Notes: generated by a model not told the origin, from the sequence alone. Shown: positions 34,265-43,575, counted from the stretch's first letter. The stretch: 64,000 bases of DNA from Levilactobacillus fuyuanensis (GCF_003946395.1 NZ_RHNZ01000003.1:124001-188000), one strand, 5' to 3'. Made by a program: numbers and translations.

Positions 34265-36256
34265 TTAGTTAGACATTTTCGCCAATGCATCCGCCGTATA
34301 CACATAATCCACATGTGCCATCCCCGGGACGTCATCCCAGTGGACCGGATAGCCCGCGCCATGCGCACAGAAGACGGAACCCGGCGTGTTCTCCAGGTCG
34401 CCGACGGGGTCGTATGCCTGTTTAGTCACGACCTCTGCCGCGTTGTGGCAAGGACGGTAACCGTCAATCAAGCACTCTAACTGCCCCTGACCATGCGTGT
34501 AGGCGTTGACCTCCTGGACGTAGCCCTGCATTTCAGAAACGGGCGCCGTTCCCGTCAAGATACTCATCCCATCCCCGGTTGCCGAGGGAGCAGTTGCATC
34601 CGGCGTTTCAAAGCGCCCATGCATCCGTTGAATATCCGTCATGGCGCGGCCAACTTGATCTTGACCGACCTCTAATCGGAAACGATACCACGGTTCTAGT
34701 AACTCGGTCTGGTCTTGTGCCTGTGCCATCATCAGTCCCTGACGAACAGCGCGCCAGGTAGCTTCCCGAAAGTCGCCCCCGACCGAGTGGACGATGCTGG
34801 CACGGCCACTAACTAACGTAATCTTCACATCCGTTAGCGGTGATCCCGTTAACACGCCCAAATGTTCCTTAGCCCGCAGACTGGTTAGCACTTGATGTTG
34901 CCAGTTCTTTCCCAGCACTTCCAGGTCACAGTCCGCGTCAAACGTCACGCCGCTGCCCCGCGGTGCTGGTTGCATCAGCAAGTGCACCTCGGCATAGTGC
35001 CGCAACGGTTCGAAATGCCCCACACCTTCCACGCCTTGCGTCAACGTTTCTTTGTAGAGGATACTCCCCTCGCCAAAGCCGACGTCGAGGTTAAACCGCT
35101 CGCGTAAGATCTGCTGGAGAATCTCCAACTGCACTGCGCCCATAATCTGGACGCGAATTTCTTGAAGGTGGCTCGACCACGCCACGTGGAGCTGCGGGTC
35201 TTCATCTTCCAACTGTTGTAGAATTGTCAGACACTCGTGAATGTCATGGCCCTGCGGATCAAGCGTATAGTTAAGCACCGGTTGAATTTCCGGCGACCGG
35301 CCAGCGGTCTGCTCGCCCAGTCCCTGCCCAGGGTGGGTCCCTGTCAAATTAGGAATCGCACACACTTCTCCTGCCGCAACGGACGGCCGAATCGTAAACT
35401 TCGCGCCATTGTACACCCGAAGTTGATTGACCTTCTGCTCGCCTAAGATAACGTCCTTATTGGCCAAGACACCCCCGGTAACGCGGACCCACGTCAGCCG
35501 TTCGCCCTTGTCATCGTGCGAAATTTTGAAGACCTTCGCGCCAAACTCTGCCGCGTATTCGGGCTCACGTGTCCACTGTTCCAGTCCCGCCAGCAGGTCG
35601 TCAATTCCATCTAACTTCAAGGCCGCCCCAAAGTAACAGGGGAACACCTCGCGCCGCTGAATCATTTGCCGCACAGTATCGTCCGCCACGGTTCCAGCAT
35701 CCAAAAAGTTCTCGAGCACGTCATCATTTTGCATGGCGATATCTTCATAGGCATCAGTTGGAATATTTCCTGCCGCCGTGGTTGCATCATTAAACGCAAT
35801 ACAGCCGGCAGAGAACACCTGCTGGAGCTGAGCCAAGACCCGGTCGTGGTCGGCGGTATCGGCGTCCATTTTATTCACAAAAATAAAGGTAGGCACTTGG
35901 TAGTGGTCCAGTAACCGCCACAAGGTCCGCGTATACCCCTGAATGCCATCGGTAGCCGAGACGACTAAGATAGCGTAGTCCAGGACGCTGAGCACCTGCT
36001 CCGTCTGTGAAGCAAAGTCCACGTGTCCCGGAGTGTCCAGTAGTGTTAAGTCGAGGTCGCCGTGCTGTAGGCTGGCCTGATGGGAAAAGATGGTGATGCC
36101 CCGCTGTTTCTCCAGATCATCGGGGTCAAGGAAGGCATCGCCGTTATCGACGCGGCCCAACTGCCGCAATGCGCCAGAGCGATACAGCATCGCTTCGGAA
36201 AGGGTAGTCTTCCCGGCATCCACGTGGGCAACGATACCCGTTACGATGTGCTTCAT
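34265..36256 (-). CDS. TetM/TetO-like ribosome-protection GTPase (EF-G related)
   Basis: Translational GTPase of 663 residues with the domain order of EF-G and of tetracycline ribosomal protection proteins. G1 is GIVAHVDAGKTTL, switch II LLDTPGHVDF, G4 FVNKMDAD and G5 VVSATDG. The C-terminal domains III-V are present. Length is close to Tet(M) (639). Without an alignment I cannot tell an effective resistance gene from the chromosomal TetM-like factors found in many lactobacilli. It is chromosomal, with no transposon around it. AGGAGCAATTCAACC precedes the ATG. Confidence 0.85.
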   Translation of the reverse strand: MKHIVTGIVAHVDAGKTTLSEAMLYRSGALRQLGRVDNGDAFLDPDDLEKQRGITIFSHQASLQHGDLDLTLLDTPGHVDFASQTEQVLSVLDYAILVVSATDGIQGYTRTLWRLLDHYQVPTFIFVNKMDADTADHDRVLAQLQQVFSAGCIAFNDATTAAGNIPTDAYEDIAMQNDDVLENFLDAGTVADDTVRQMIQRREVFPCYFGAALKLDGIDDLLAGLEQWTREPEYAAEFGAKVFKISHDDKGERLTWVRVTGGVLANKDVILGEQKVNQLRVYNGAKFTIRPSVAAGEVCAIPNLTGTHPGQGLGEQTAGRSPEIQPVLNYTLDPQGHDIHECLTILQQLEDEDPQLHVAWSSHLQEIRVQIMGAVQLEILQQILRERFNLDVGFGEGSILYKETLTQGVEGVGHFEPLRHYAEVHLLMQPAPRGSGVTFDADCDLEVLGKNWQHQVLTSLRAKEHLGVLTGSPLTDVKITLVSGRASIVHSVGGDFREATWRAVRQGLMMAQAQDQTELLEPWYRFRLEVGQDQVGRAMTDIQRMHGRFETPDATAPSATGDGMSILTGTAPVSEMQGYVQEVNAYTHGQGQLECLIDGYRPCHNAAEVVTKQAYDPVGDLENTPGSVFCAHGAGYPVHWDDVPGMAHVDYVYTADALAKMSN

Positions 36257-36432
36257 GGTTGAATTGCTCCTTTTAGTTTCTGATTAAAAATTCCGTTTAA
36301 GTGGCTCAGCGACAGCACTTCGCCGCTGAAACTTGTCATTCTTAATCATTATACTATCCAACCACTGATTCACGAAATTTCGCGAATCGGCCGGGATAAA
36401 GGCAAGCAATTCTGGCTCCCACACCTAACCAA

Positions 36433-36448
36433 TGTTTCACATGAAACA
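36433..36448 (+). repeat. dispersed 16-bp inverted repeat, copy 5
   Basis: TGTTTCACATGAAACA, 7 bp past the stop of the surface-protein gene. Confidence 0.85.
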
Positions 36449-36455
36449 TCTCTCG

Positions 36456-38336
36456 TTAGGGTGCCGTCACAAACGTCCAATCCAATTGCGACGTATATTT
36501 TCCTGGGAGAAAGTCCGGTGTTGCAACCTTAACCTTCAAGTTCTCCCCATGACTCTTCCCAATCGACGGGACAGGCATCCCACTGGCAACTGAGGCGACT
36601 GTCTGATCAGCATTCGTCAACAAGGAGGACAGTCCCAAACCATCATCATAGCTTAACCCAGCCGTCAAAGTCGTCTGTCCATTACTGAACGGCGTTTCTT
36701 GCCGCAGGTCAATCGTCGTCGCTGTCTTATGACGTCGGTTATCCGTCACATCCAAGAGATCACCGTCACCGGTGGCAATCCCTGGAATCTCCTGACCCAG
36801 ATTAGTTGTGGTAATTTCGCCAAAATTCACGTCATTTGCCACTGCATGGAGCTTCCCATCGGTAAATTTCAGTGTCAGTGGCGCTCCCGAATAGGTATTG
36901 ATCTTGTTATGTTGAGCATCCTCACCGCTCAAATCTACCCAGGTTTTCATCGTCCGGTTGTCAGTCTGATTCGACGTGAACGTCACGCTAAAGGTATGGG
37001 TTTTAGTCTTTGAAAAATCAACTCCGGTGACCAGCACCTTCATGTTATCACCACTGGGATATTTACCAAAGTGGGCCTCTTGTCCATCCACCGTGATGTC
37101 CGGCTGAACACCAGTTGGCAGTGTGATCAAAAATTCTCCATCTGTCAACTTGGAATAAGGATTATCGTCACTGAAGCTCCCCGTTACCTTACAAGTATCC
37201 CCACTGAGAATATTAGTAAGCTCACTCGTCGTGTTGCCAGTATTATCGGTCACATCTGCCACCTGATTAGTTATCGTCACTTTAGGCGTTGTATCAGGAA
37301 TAACCGTCAGTTTGGACCGATTTGTGGTCATATTCTGCATGCTACCATCTGGCGCCTTAATCGTAACAACCGCATAGTACTGCGCTTGGTCATCGGCCAT
37401 ACTGGTGGCCAGTGTGGTATAGCTCAGCTTGTTCTCGCTAGTCACGACCGAATCCTTTCCGCCCATTATGCGGTGCCAGACAACGGTCGATGGTGCCTCA
37501 GCAAAGCTCCCCTGTACGCTGAAGGTTGCCGTCTGGCCCTCAGCGACCTGTTGTTCCACCACCAGACCACCACCAACTTCAATAGCAGCTTGATCTGTCT
37601 CAGTCGACCCATCGTCATTCGTCATCGTTCCCGTAATAACCACCGTTCCTGATTGCCCGCTCGTATTAGCCTTCACCTCACCAGTTGCCTCATTCACCGT
37701 CGCTAACTGATCATCGGAACTCGTCCACGTCAATTTCCCCGTCGCGGTGGCTGGCGTCGGCGTGCCGTGAACGTATGTCACCATGGCATTTCTCTGATTA
37801 TTGTAGAGATAACTCTGATCGCTGGTAACCTTCAGTCCCGTCGCTGGTATTGGTTGGGGGAATGTCGTCACGGCAGCAACCCGCGAGTAATAGATTGGTG
37901 CAAGAAACGATGATAAATAATAATACTGAAAGGACTGCTGGTAATAAACCGTGCCCGCCTGGGTCGGTGTAATCGTAAGATCGGCCTTTTGATCACTATT
38001 CAAGCTTTGCCAAGTTTTACCGTCATTAGTGGACTGATACCACTGAAAGTGATCAATTGCAAAAGGATCGACACTACCCAAAATTGAATGAGCCGTCGTT
38101 GTCGTCAACATGACGCTCCGATTTACCGACGTATAGCGATTCTCTGGCTGTAAACTGAAACCTGTAGTGAAATAAAAGCCAAATATACCAATTGGCGTTC
38201 CACTTGGCGACCCTTTACCTGGAATCCCAGTTGCCGCCTGCGCATCTCCCAGCTGCTGATTTCCCTGGCCCCCAACCATAACGACAACTAGCGCCAACAA
38301 CCCAACCAGCACGCGTAACCACCATTTCCCCATCAT
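36456..38336 (-). CDS. WxL-like cell-surface protein with Ig-like domains
   Basis: Exported protein of about 626 residues. It starts MMGKWWLRVLVGLLALVV with AGAGGG upstream, and a signal peptide ends near AQAA. Residues about 190-260 are a Big_2-type bacterial Ig domain (LTWTSSDDQLATVNEATGEV). The C-terminus (FLPGKYTSQLDWTFVTAP) matches the distal motif of WxL domains, which bind the cell wall non-covalently; the first Trp-x-Leu motif is not evident. WxL proteins normally occur in clusters with DUF916 and LPxTG partners; none is here. A role in surface binding or adhesion is inferred. Confidence 0.75.
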   Translation of the reverse strand: MMGKWWLRVLVGLLALVVVMVGGQGNQQLGDAQAATGIPGKGSPSGTPIGIFGFYFTTGFSLQPENRYTSVNRSVMLTTTTAHSILGSVDPFAIDHFQWYQSTNDGKTWQSLNSDQKADLTITPTQAGTVYYQQSFQYYYLSSFLAPIYYSRVAAVTTFPQPIPATGLKVTSDQSYLYNNQRNAMVTYVHGTPTPATATGKLTWTSSDDQLATVNEATGEVKANTSGQSGTVVITGTMTNDDGSTETDQAAIEVGGGLVVEQQVAEGQTATFSVQGSFAEAPSTVVWHRIMGGKDSVVTSENKLSYTTLATSMADDQAQYYAVVTIKAPDGSMQNMTTNRSKLTVIPDTTPKVTITNQVADVTDNTGNTTSELTNILSGDTCKVTGSFSDDNPYSKLTDGEFLITLPTGVQPDITVDGQEAHFGKYPSGDNMKVLVTGVDFSKTKTHTFSVTFTSNQTDNRTMKTWVDLSGEDAQHNKINTYSGAPLTLKFTDGKLHAVANDVNFGEITTTNLGQEIPGIATGDGDLLDVTDNRRHKTATTIDLRQETPFSNGQTTLTAGLSYDDGLGLSSLLTNADQTVASVASGMPVPSIGKSHGENLKVKVATPDFLPGKYTSQLDWTFVTAP

Positions 38337-38717
38337 GCTGCAATCCCTCTTCCATAATCCTTTCCTTGAATCGCCATAATTTATACACATCTTTTGCAGG
38401 ATTAGATGTTAACAAAGTTCATCAATAATCCGTTGCGCAATCAACCTATTCTGTCCGAAATTAACCAGTCTTTATTTTATAGAAATCACTTACACTTTGA
38501 TAGTACGCCAATTAGTTATCATGTGATTACGACTCACACAAATTTCCTAGTCACATTATCTGCCATCAGTATACAGGTAATCTCGCCCAAATACCATCAA
38601 ATGCATAAATTATTTTGGTAGTGTTTAATTATAAAAAAATTTATAACACATCATCCATAAAAAAGGCTAAGGAACACCGCCACAACGGTGTTCCTTAGCC
38701 TATGATTATCTAATTGT
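38337..38717. other. AT-rich gap between surface-protein and EAL genes
   Basis: It should hold the promoter of the surface-protein gene (TATAAA on the minus strand near 38385). An open frame at 38406-38621 lacks a ribosome site and coding bias. A strong terminator for the EAL gene is at 38657-38702. Nothing else is seen. Confidence 0.55.
38657..38702 (-). terminator. terminator of EAL gene
   Basis: Perfect 16-bp stem AGGCTAAGGAACACCG / CGGTGTTCCTTAGCCT, followed by T6 on the minus strand. Confidence 0.9.
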
Positions 38718-39410
38718 TTAAGCCGGACAAGTATCTTGCGGTAATTTCAACAACTGGGGCCGACTGAAGTAATATCCCTGCTTCAGCTTAATTCCAAGTT
38801 GCTTACTCAACCGATTGTCAGCGTGATCTTCGATGCCCTCCAATACCATTCGCAAGCCATACTCTGCACTAATAGCGCGCCAGAAGCGAATCTTCTGCTG
38901 AATGTGGGGATCTTTGAACTCGCGATTGAAGTTTTGTAGCGCAAATTTAATCTCGGACGCTAGTGGCAACAATTCCTGAATATCTTTGAAGTAGTTGTCT
39001 CCGGTCCCAACGTCGTCCAACGAAATCTGCATGCCCATATTGATAAAGGCCTTCAGTTGCGGCAATAGGTCGGCGATCGTATACTGTTGAGGCCCGTCAT
39101 CTTCAGTCAGTTCAACCACGAGTTTCGTGGGGTAAAGTTGCTCCTGACTTTTGATGATGGCCTTAGCAATGGTCGTAGTCATCAGTTGTTCGCGATTGAC
39201 ATTGACCGATAAATAGCGCACCTTTAGCGAGAGTACCCTTGTCGTTGCAACCAACAGATCCGCCGTAATTTGCGGGTCAATCGCTGAAAATGATTCCGGC
39301 AAGCGCCAACCCTCCGGTGTCATCTGTTTCATTAAGAGTTCATAGCCAAAAATCGTCTTCGTATCGGTGTCGATTTGCGGCTGAACAAAGTAACGGTAGA
39401 CTGGTTCCAA
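38718..39410 (-). CDS. stand-alone EAL-domain protein
   Basis: EAL domain of 230 residues, the fold of cyclic-di-GMP phosphodiesterases. The signature Glu-Ala-Leu is ELL here (YELLMKQ, Glu24). Most metal and catalytic positions remain: Asn in SVNVNREQ, Glu in VVELTEDD, Asp-Asp in SLDDVGTGD, Lys in SEIKFAL, Glu in LEGIED and Gln in KQGYYFSRP. Activity is therefore plausible. No GGDEF or sensor domain is fused or nearby. It starts at TTG with AGGGGGG upstream and is divergent from the NADH oxidase gene. Confidence 0.85.
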   Translation of the reverse strand: MEPVYRYFVQPQIDTDTKTIFGYELLMKQMTPEGWRLPESFSAIDPQITADLLVATTRVLSLKVRYLSVNVNREQLMTTTIAKAIIKSQEQLYPTKLVVELTEDDGPQQYTIADLLPQLKAFINMGMQISLDDVGTGDNYFKDIQELLPLASEIKFALQNFNREFKDPHIQQKIRFWRAISAEYGLRMVLEGIEDHADNRLSKQLGIKLKQGYYFSRPQLLKLPQDTCPA

Positions 39411-39508
39411 AAAAAGTACCCCCCTAAATAAATATTTTACGTGAACTATATTCTAAGTATACTATAATAAAGTTAAAGTGGTGTTACAAAAAGAAAGGAT
39501 TGATGACA

Positions 39509-40864
39509 TTGAAAGTTGTCGTCATTGGGTGTACCCATGCGGGTATTGCCGCTGTTAAACAAATTTTAAAAAATTATCCTGACGCTGAAATTACCGTTTA
39601 CGAGCGTCAGTCAACCATTTCTTATCTCTCTTGCGCAACCTATTTACATATTGAAGGCACAGTAAAGTCGCTGGATGATGCCCGTTATGTCGAACCAGAT
39701 GATTTTGCCGACGAAGGCGTTACTATGCAAATTAGCCATGATGTCATCCGAGTCAACGCTTCGGAACACACCTTGTTGGTTCAGAATCTGGCGACCAAGG
39801 AGATGGCCACCGACACCTACGATAAATTAATCATGGCGACCGGTTCATTGACCGCGATTCCAGCCATTCCAGGCGTGGAAAATCCCAAGGTACTCCTCTG
39901 CAAGACCTACAATCAGGCACATAGTTTATGTGATTATAGCACCAACCAGAAGCGCATAGCAATTATTGGTGGTGGTTACGTTGGTATCGAGCTGGCGGAA
40001 GGTTATGCCAATACTGGCCACGAGGTCCTGTTAATCCAACAACCAACGCATTTACTCGACCAGTATGTCGAGCCAGAAATATCCGAAGCAGTCGCCAGAC
40101 TTTTGAGGTCGCATGGCGTCCAAGTTCTGCGGCATACCCGTGTGACGGCCTTCGCAGATACCGATGAGGGCAAACTGTGCCTAGCTACTGAAGCGGGCAA
40201 CTTCAAGGTTGATATGGCGGCCATCAGCGCTGGCATTATTCCGCAAACGGACCTGTTGCATGGACAGGTCAAAATGGCTCCCAACGGTGCTATTTTGACT
40301 GATGACTACATGCAGACCTCCAACCCCGATATTCTAGCCGCGGGTGACGCATCTGTCAGTCACGATAACGCGACGAATGCGCCCATTTACGCACCGTTAG
40401 TTTCTCACGCAGTTCGTCAAGGAGCCTTGGCGGGAACCAACGCTTTTGAACGCCGTCTGCGGACGATTGGCACTCAGAACACGACTGGCGTCTTGGTCTT
40501 TGGCCACACACTGGCCCGAACTGGATTGACGATGAAACAAGCGACGGCGGCCAACCTGAACGCGGCACACGTCCTCTACGCTGGCCCTTACCGACCTAAA
40601 TTCATGCCAGAACACTATCCGGTCATGATGGAACTAGTCTACGATCGAAATAATCGCAAAGTTCTGGGGGCTCAGTTACTCTGTCAGCACGATGTCTCTC
40701 AGGCAGCCAATGCGGTCTCGGCTCTCATGCAGAATGGCGGTACGATTGACCAGTTGGCCATGCTAGACATGCTATTCTCACCCAATTTCAGTGAACCCTT
40801 CAACTACCTGAACAAGACGGCTCAAATGGCTGTGGATCAGGAAAAAGGATACTTGCGAACTTAA
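39509..40864 (+). CDS. nox: NADH oxidase / CoA-disulfide reductase family flavoprotein
   Basis: FAD-dependent pyridine nucleotide-disulfide oxidoreductase of about 451 residues, resembling water-forming NADH oxidase of lactic acid bacteria, which turns NADH and oxygen into NAD and water. The N-terminal FAD motif is VVVIGCTHAGIAAV. The redox Cys is in TISYLSCATYLHIEG near residue 42. The NADH-binding GGGYVGIELAEGY follows near residue 155, then TSNPDILAAGDAS. TTG at 39509 has AAGGA 9 nt upstream; the ATG two codons earlier is too close to it. A GNAT gene follows 25 nt later, probably co-transcribed. Confidence 0.87.
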   Translation: MKVVVIGCTHAGIAAVKQILKNYPDAEITVYERQSTISYLSCATYLHIEGTVKSLDDARYVEPDDFADEGVTMQISHDVIRVNASEHTLLVQNLATKEMATDTYDKLIMATGSLTAIPAIPGVENPKVLLCKTYNQAHSLCDYSTNQKRIAIIGGGYVGIELAEGYANTGHEVLLIQQPTHLLDQYVEPEISEAVARLLRSHGVQVLRHTRVTAFADTDEGKLCLATEAGNFKVDMAAISAGIIPQTDLLHGQVKMAPNGAILTDDYMQTSNPDILAAGDASVSHDNATNAPIYAPLVSHAVRQGALAGTNAFERRLRTIGTQNTTGVLVFGHTLARTGLTMKQATAANLNAAHVLYAGPYRPKFMPEHYPVMMELVYDRNNRKVLGAQLLCQHDVSQAANAVSALMQNGGTIDQLAMLDMLFSPNFSEPFNYLNKTAQMAVDQEKGYLRT

Positions 40865-40889
40865 ACCTAACTGAAAGGGAAAGATTGCC

Positions 40890-41339
40890 ATGATTACCTA
40901 CCACGTCTTAATCCCAACCAGTCCGCTCTGGCCTCAAGCGACGACCCAAATCGGTGCCATCGACTGGCCAGCGGGTCCTCATTTAGCTAAACGTATGCAA
41001 ACGCCAGCAGTCTGGCAGCCATTTGAGCGTATCATCTACGCTACCACTGATGACCAATTGGCGGGCTTTTGCGCATTGCTGGCAGAGGATATCGTGCCCG
41101 ACACGCCCTACTCACCATTCGTCAGCTCGGTCTACGTTGCTCCAGACTACCGGCACCAAGGGATCAGTCTCCGGCTGGTCCAGCAGGCGGAAACCGCGGC
41201 GGAGGCGGTCGACATAGAAGGTCTTTACATCGTGACCCGTCACATGGGGTTGTACGAGCACCTGGATTATGCTCTGGTGGATCGGCGTGAGGATCAGTTT
41301 GGACGGTTGAACCGCGTATTGTATAAGAATTTTGCATGA
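40890..41339 (+). CDS. GNAT-family acetyltransferase
   Basis: N-acetyltransferase of 149 residues. The acetyl-CoA-binding motif A is SSVYVAPDYRHQGISLRLVQ, followed by an alpha helix and LYIVTRHMGLYEHLDYALVD as motif B. The substrate is unknown. AAAGGGAAAG precedes the ATG. It lies 25 nt after the NADH oxidase gene and ends before a strong terminator, so the two form an operon. Confidence 0.82.
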   Translation: MITYHVLIPTSPLWPQATTQIGAIDWPAGPHLAKRMQTPAVWQPFERIIYATTDDQLAGFCALLAEDIVPDTPYSPFVSSVYVAPDYRHQGISLRLVQQAETAAEAVDIEGLYIVTRHMGLYEHLDYALVDRREDQFGRLNRVLYKNFA

Positions 41340-41341
41340 AA

Positions 41342-41380
41342 TAAACCACCTTCGCCAATCGACGGAGGTGGTTTTATTTT
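41342..41380. terminator. bidirectional terminator
   Basis: AAACCACCTTCG / CGGAGGTGGTTT stem, T-rich on the plus strand and A-rich before it, between convergent genes. Confidence 0.75.
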
Positions 41381-42069
41381 GCCAAATTTTGAACTAACAA
41401 CCGGGCGACTGCCTTGGCCGAAAAGGGATTCTGACCGGTAATCAGATGGCCATCCTGAACGGCATATTCCTTGTAGGCACGGCGCTTCATGAAGGTCGCC
41501 CCCCGTTGTTCAGCAACTGTTTGATTGAAAAATGGAACGACTGATTGCTTGCCAGCCAAAATCTCCTCGGACTTGGTAAACCCGGTGACGTTACGGTTAG
41601 CAATCAAATACTCGCCGGATGCCGTTTGAATGTTTAGGAGTCCCGCAATCCCATGACAGACGGCGGTAACGTAGCCACCATTGGCATAGATACTGGCAGC
41701 GAGGCTCTGGAGTGGCTGATTGTCGGGGAAATCCCACATGACACCATGACCGCCAGCATAGTAAATTGCGGCGTAATCCGCCGGGTCAACTTGCGTTGGC
41801 GCTAGTGAATGTGTTAACGCCCGCTGTTGGAAGTCGGCAGTCTCATAGAACGCCATAATTTCGCTATCAGTGTATTTCATGCTACGCGGATCCAACGGCA
41901 CGAAACCGCCCTTAGGACTGACATAATCGATCTGATAGCCAGCCTGCTGTAGAATCAGGGCAAATTCAGTCGCTTCACCCAGCCACAATCCAGTCGGGTC
42001 GGTCGTATTGCCATAACGTGTCGTATTTGTAAGTACAATTAGGATTTTCTTTAAAGGTTTTGATTGCAT
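41374..42069 (-). CDS. DJ-1/PfpI-family protein (Hsp31-like)
   Basis: Protein of 231 residues with the class I glutamine-amidotransferase-like fold. The nucleophile elbow is VTAVCHGIAGLLN (Cys followed by His). The segments ILVVLTNTTRYG-like start, YVSPKGGFVPLDP and AIYYAGGHGVMWDF match the Hsp31/YajL-type group, which includes glyoxalase III and stress chaperones. It overlaps the upstream arsR gene by 19 nt, so the two are coupled. A detoxifying role toward reactive carbonyls is inferred from the family and from the quinone-reductase neighbour. Confidence 0.85.
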   Translation of the reverse strand: MQSKPLKKILIVLTNTTRYGNTTDPTGLWLGEATEFALILQQAGYQIDYVSPKGGFVPLDPRSMKYTDSEIMAFYETADFQQRALTHSLAPTQVDPADYAAIYYAGGHGVMWDFPDNQPLQSLAASIYANGGYVTAVCHGIAGLLNIQTASGEYLIANRNVTGFTKSEEILAGKQSVVPFFNQTVAEQRGATFMKRRAYKEYAVQDGHLITGQNPFSAKAVARLLVQNLAK

Positions 42070-42389
42070 GTCATCGTCTCCGTAACGTGGTCTAAGAGGG
42101 TCTTCAATTGGTCAATGGCTTTGGTCTGATGCGTGAGATAATAGAAATTCTTCGTCCCCTCTCGTCGATAGTCGACGAGCTGGACGTCCTTCAAAATTTT
42201 GAGATGGTGTGACACGGCTGGCCGCGAGAGCCCTGTGACGCCGATGAGGTCGGTAACCTGAAGTCCTCGATGGATAATCTTCTGATCCAGTAGCGCAATG
42301 ATAATCGCTTGACGCTTCTGATCTCCCAGTGCGACTAGAAAGTCGCTAGAACGCGTGAACTCGTGCTTTAATTTTGTTAAATTCGACAA
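42051..42389 (-). CDS. ArsR-family transcriptional regulator
   Basis: Winged-helix regulator of 112 residues. The DNA-binding helices are in LQVTDLIGVTGLSRPAVSHHLKIL, then VQLVDYRREGTKNFYYL. The CVC metal box of ArsR/SmtB is absent, so it probably senses something other than metal. It starts at TTG with AGGTGA upstream. It overlaps the DJ-1 gene and is divergent from a quinone-oxidoreductase gene; similar motifs overlap both promoters, so it likely represses both and itself. Confidence 0.87.
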   Translation of the reverse strand: MSNLTKLKHEFTRSSDFLVALGDQKRQAIIIALLDQKIIHRGLQVTDLIGVTGLSRPAVSHHLKILKDVQLVDYRREGTKNFYYLTHQTKAIDQLKTLLDHVTETMTCNQNL

Positions 42390-42413
42390 TTTATATCACC
42401 TGGTCGTTTATTA

Positions 42414-42430
42414 TTTTAAACCATTAAACC
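42414..42430. promoter_or_regulatory. ArsR operator overlapping the arsR promoter
   Basis: TTTTAAACCATTAAACC covers the -10 (TTTAAT) of a minus-strand promoter with TTGACA 17 bp upstream (42446-42451). A related TTTTTAAACCAATTAGG is at the divergent promoter. Confidence 0.6.
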
Positions 42431-42487
42431 ATGCTATCGTCCCTTTGTCAACTTTGATGTATCAATGACTAGTCTCAAACTTATTCG

Positions 42488-42516
42488 TTGACATTTTTAA
42501 ACCAATTAGGTAATAT
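42488..42516 (+). promoter_or_regulatory. promoter of quinone oxidoreductase with ArsR-like operator
   Basis: TTGACA, 17 bp, TAATAT. The spacer is TTTTTAAACCAATTAGG, which shares TTTTAAACCA with the site at 42414-42430. Confidence 0.7.
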
Positions 42517-42551
42517 GCACTTTAATCGTTCGAAAATATAAACGGAAAAGA

Positions 42552-43574
42552 GTGCGAAACAACGTGTCCAAAACTATGAAAGCCGCCGTAATTACTCACT
42601 ATCAGCAAGCCACACCCACCATCAAGACCGTCGCCATGCCCACACCGCAACCAACCGATGTGCTAGTCAAAATCAAAGCTGCCAGTATCAACCCCATCGA
42701 TCTGAAAACGATGGCAGGTGGCCTAAAAATATTACTGTCCTACCAGATGCCACTGATCATCGGCAGCGATTTTGCCGGCGAAGTAGTGTCTGTGGGCACT
42801 GACGTCACAACCTTTAAAGTCGGCGACGCCGTGTACGGTCGGCCTCGCAAGAACCGGATTGGTACCTTCGCGGAATACTTGGCGGTCGATGCTACCGATA
42901 TCGCGTTAAAGCCCCGTAATCTTAGTTTCAAGGAGGCTGCCGCAATGCCACTAGTCGGTTTGACGAGTTATCAGGCGCTCCACGATATCCTACAGATTAA
43001 GCCTGGCCAACACGTACTGATTCAAGCCGGTGCGGGGGGCATTGGCACAGTAGCCATTCAGTTGGCCAAGCGCCTCGGTGCCATTGTCGCGACTACAACC
43101 AGCCCACGAAATTTCGATCTCGTTCGCAAGTTGGGCGCCGACCGCATCATCGACTACCATACTGAGAATTTTGCGGATGCGCTGACCGATTACGACGCAG
43201 TATTTGATACTCTAGGTGGGAAAGATCTCGAGCAGGCCTTCTCAATCGTCAAACCAGGCGGCCAAGTGGTCAGCATCTCCGGTTTGCCTAATGCCCGTTT
43301 CGCAAAGGCATATGGTCTCCCACGATGGAAACGTACCCTCTTCAGACTTGCAACGCATCGGCTAAATCACTTGGAAAAGCAGACACAGGTAGCCTACCGT
43401 TTTCTCTTCATGTGGCCCAGTGGCACTGATCTGGCAGAATTAACGCGCTTGATAGAACAGGCGCAATTGCGCCCAATTATCGATCGCAGCTTTAATTTTG
43501 ATGAACTTAATCGTGCGCTAGCTTACGCTAAGAACGGACACGCTCGCGGAAAAATCATCCTTAAAATTAGTTAG
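42552..43574 (+). CDS. NADP-dependent quinone oxidoreductase-like (MDR family)
   Basis: Zinc-lacking medium-chain reductase of the quinone oxidoreductase group, up to 340 residues. GSDFAGEVVSVGTDVTTFKVGDAVYG is the N-terminal GroES-like part. The nucleotide fold follows: VLIQAGAGGIGTVAIQLAKRLGA. It would reduce quinones or enones with NADPH. The start is uncertain: GTG at 42552 has a weak GGA site, whereas homologous proteins usually begin MKAAVI, here ATG 42576. It is divergent from arsR/DJ-1 under a shared operator. Confidence 0.88.
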   Translation: MRNNVSKTMKAAVITHYQQATPTIKTVAMPTPQPTDVLVKIKAASINPIDLKTMAGGLKILLSYQMPLIIGSDFAGEVVSVGTDVTTFKVGDAVYGRPRKNRIGTFAEYLAVDATDIALKPRNLSFKEAAAMPLVGLTSYQALHDILQIKPGQHVLIQAGAGGIGTVAIQLAKRLGAIVATTTSPRNFDLVRKLGADRIIDYHTENFADALTDYDAVFDTLGGKDLEQAFSIVKPGGQVVSISGLPNARFAKAYGLPRWKRTLFRLATHRLNHLEKQTQVAYRFLFMWPSGTDLAELTRLIEQAQLRPIIDRSFNFDELNRALAYAKNGHARGKIILKIS

Positions 43575-43575
43575 T

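Noticed and set aside
38406-38621. 71-codon plus-strand frame in an AT-rich gap
   Set aside because: No Shine-Dalgarno sequence; amino-acid composition follows local AT content; the gap is better explained as promoter and terminator space.
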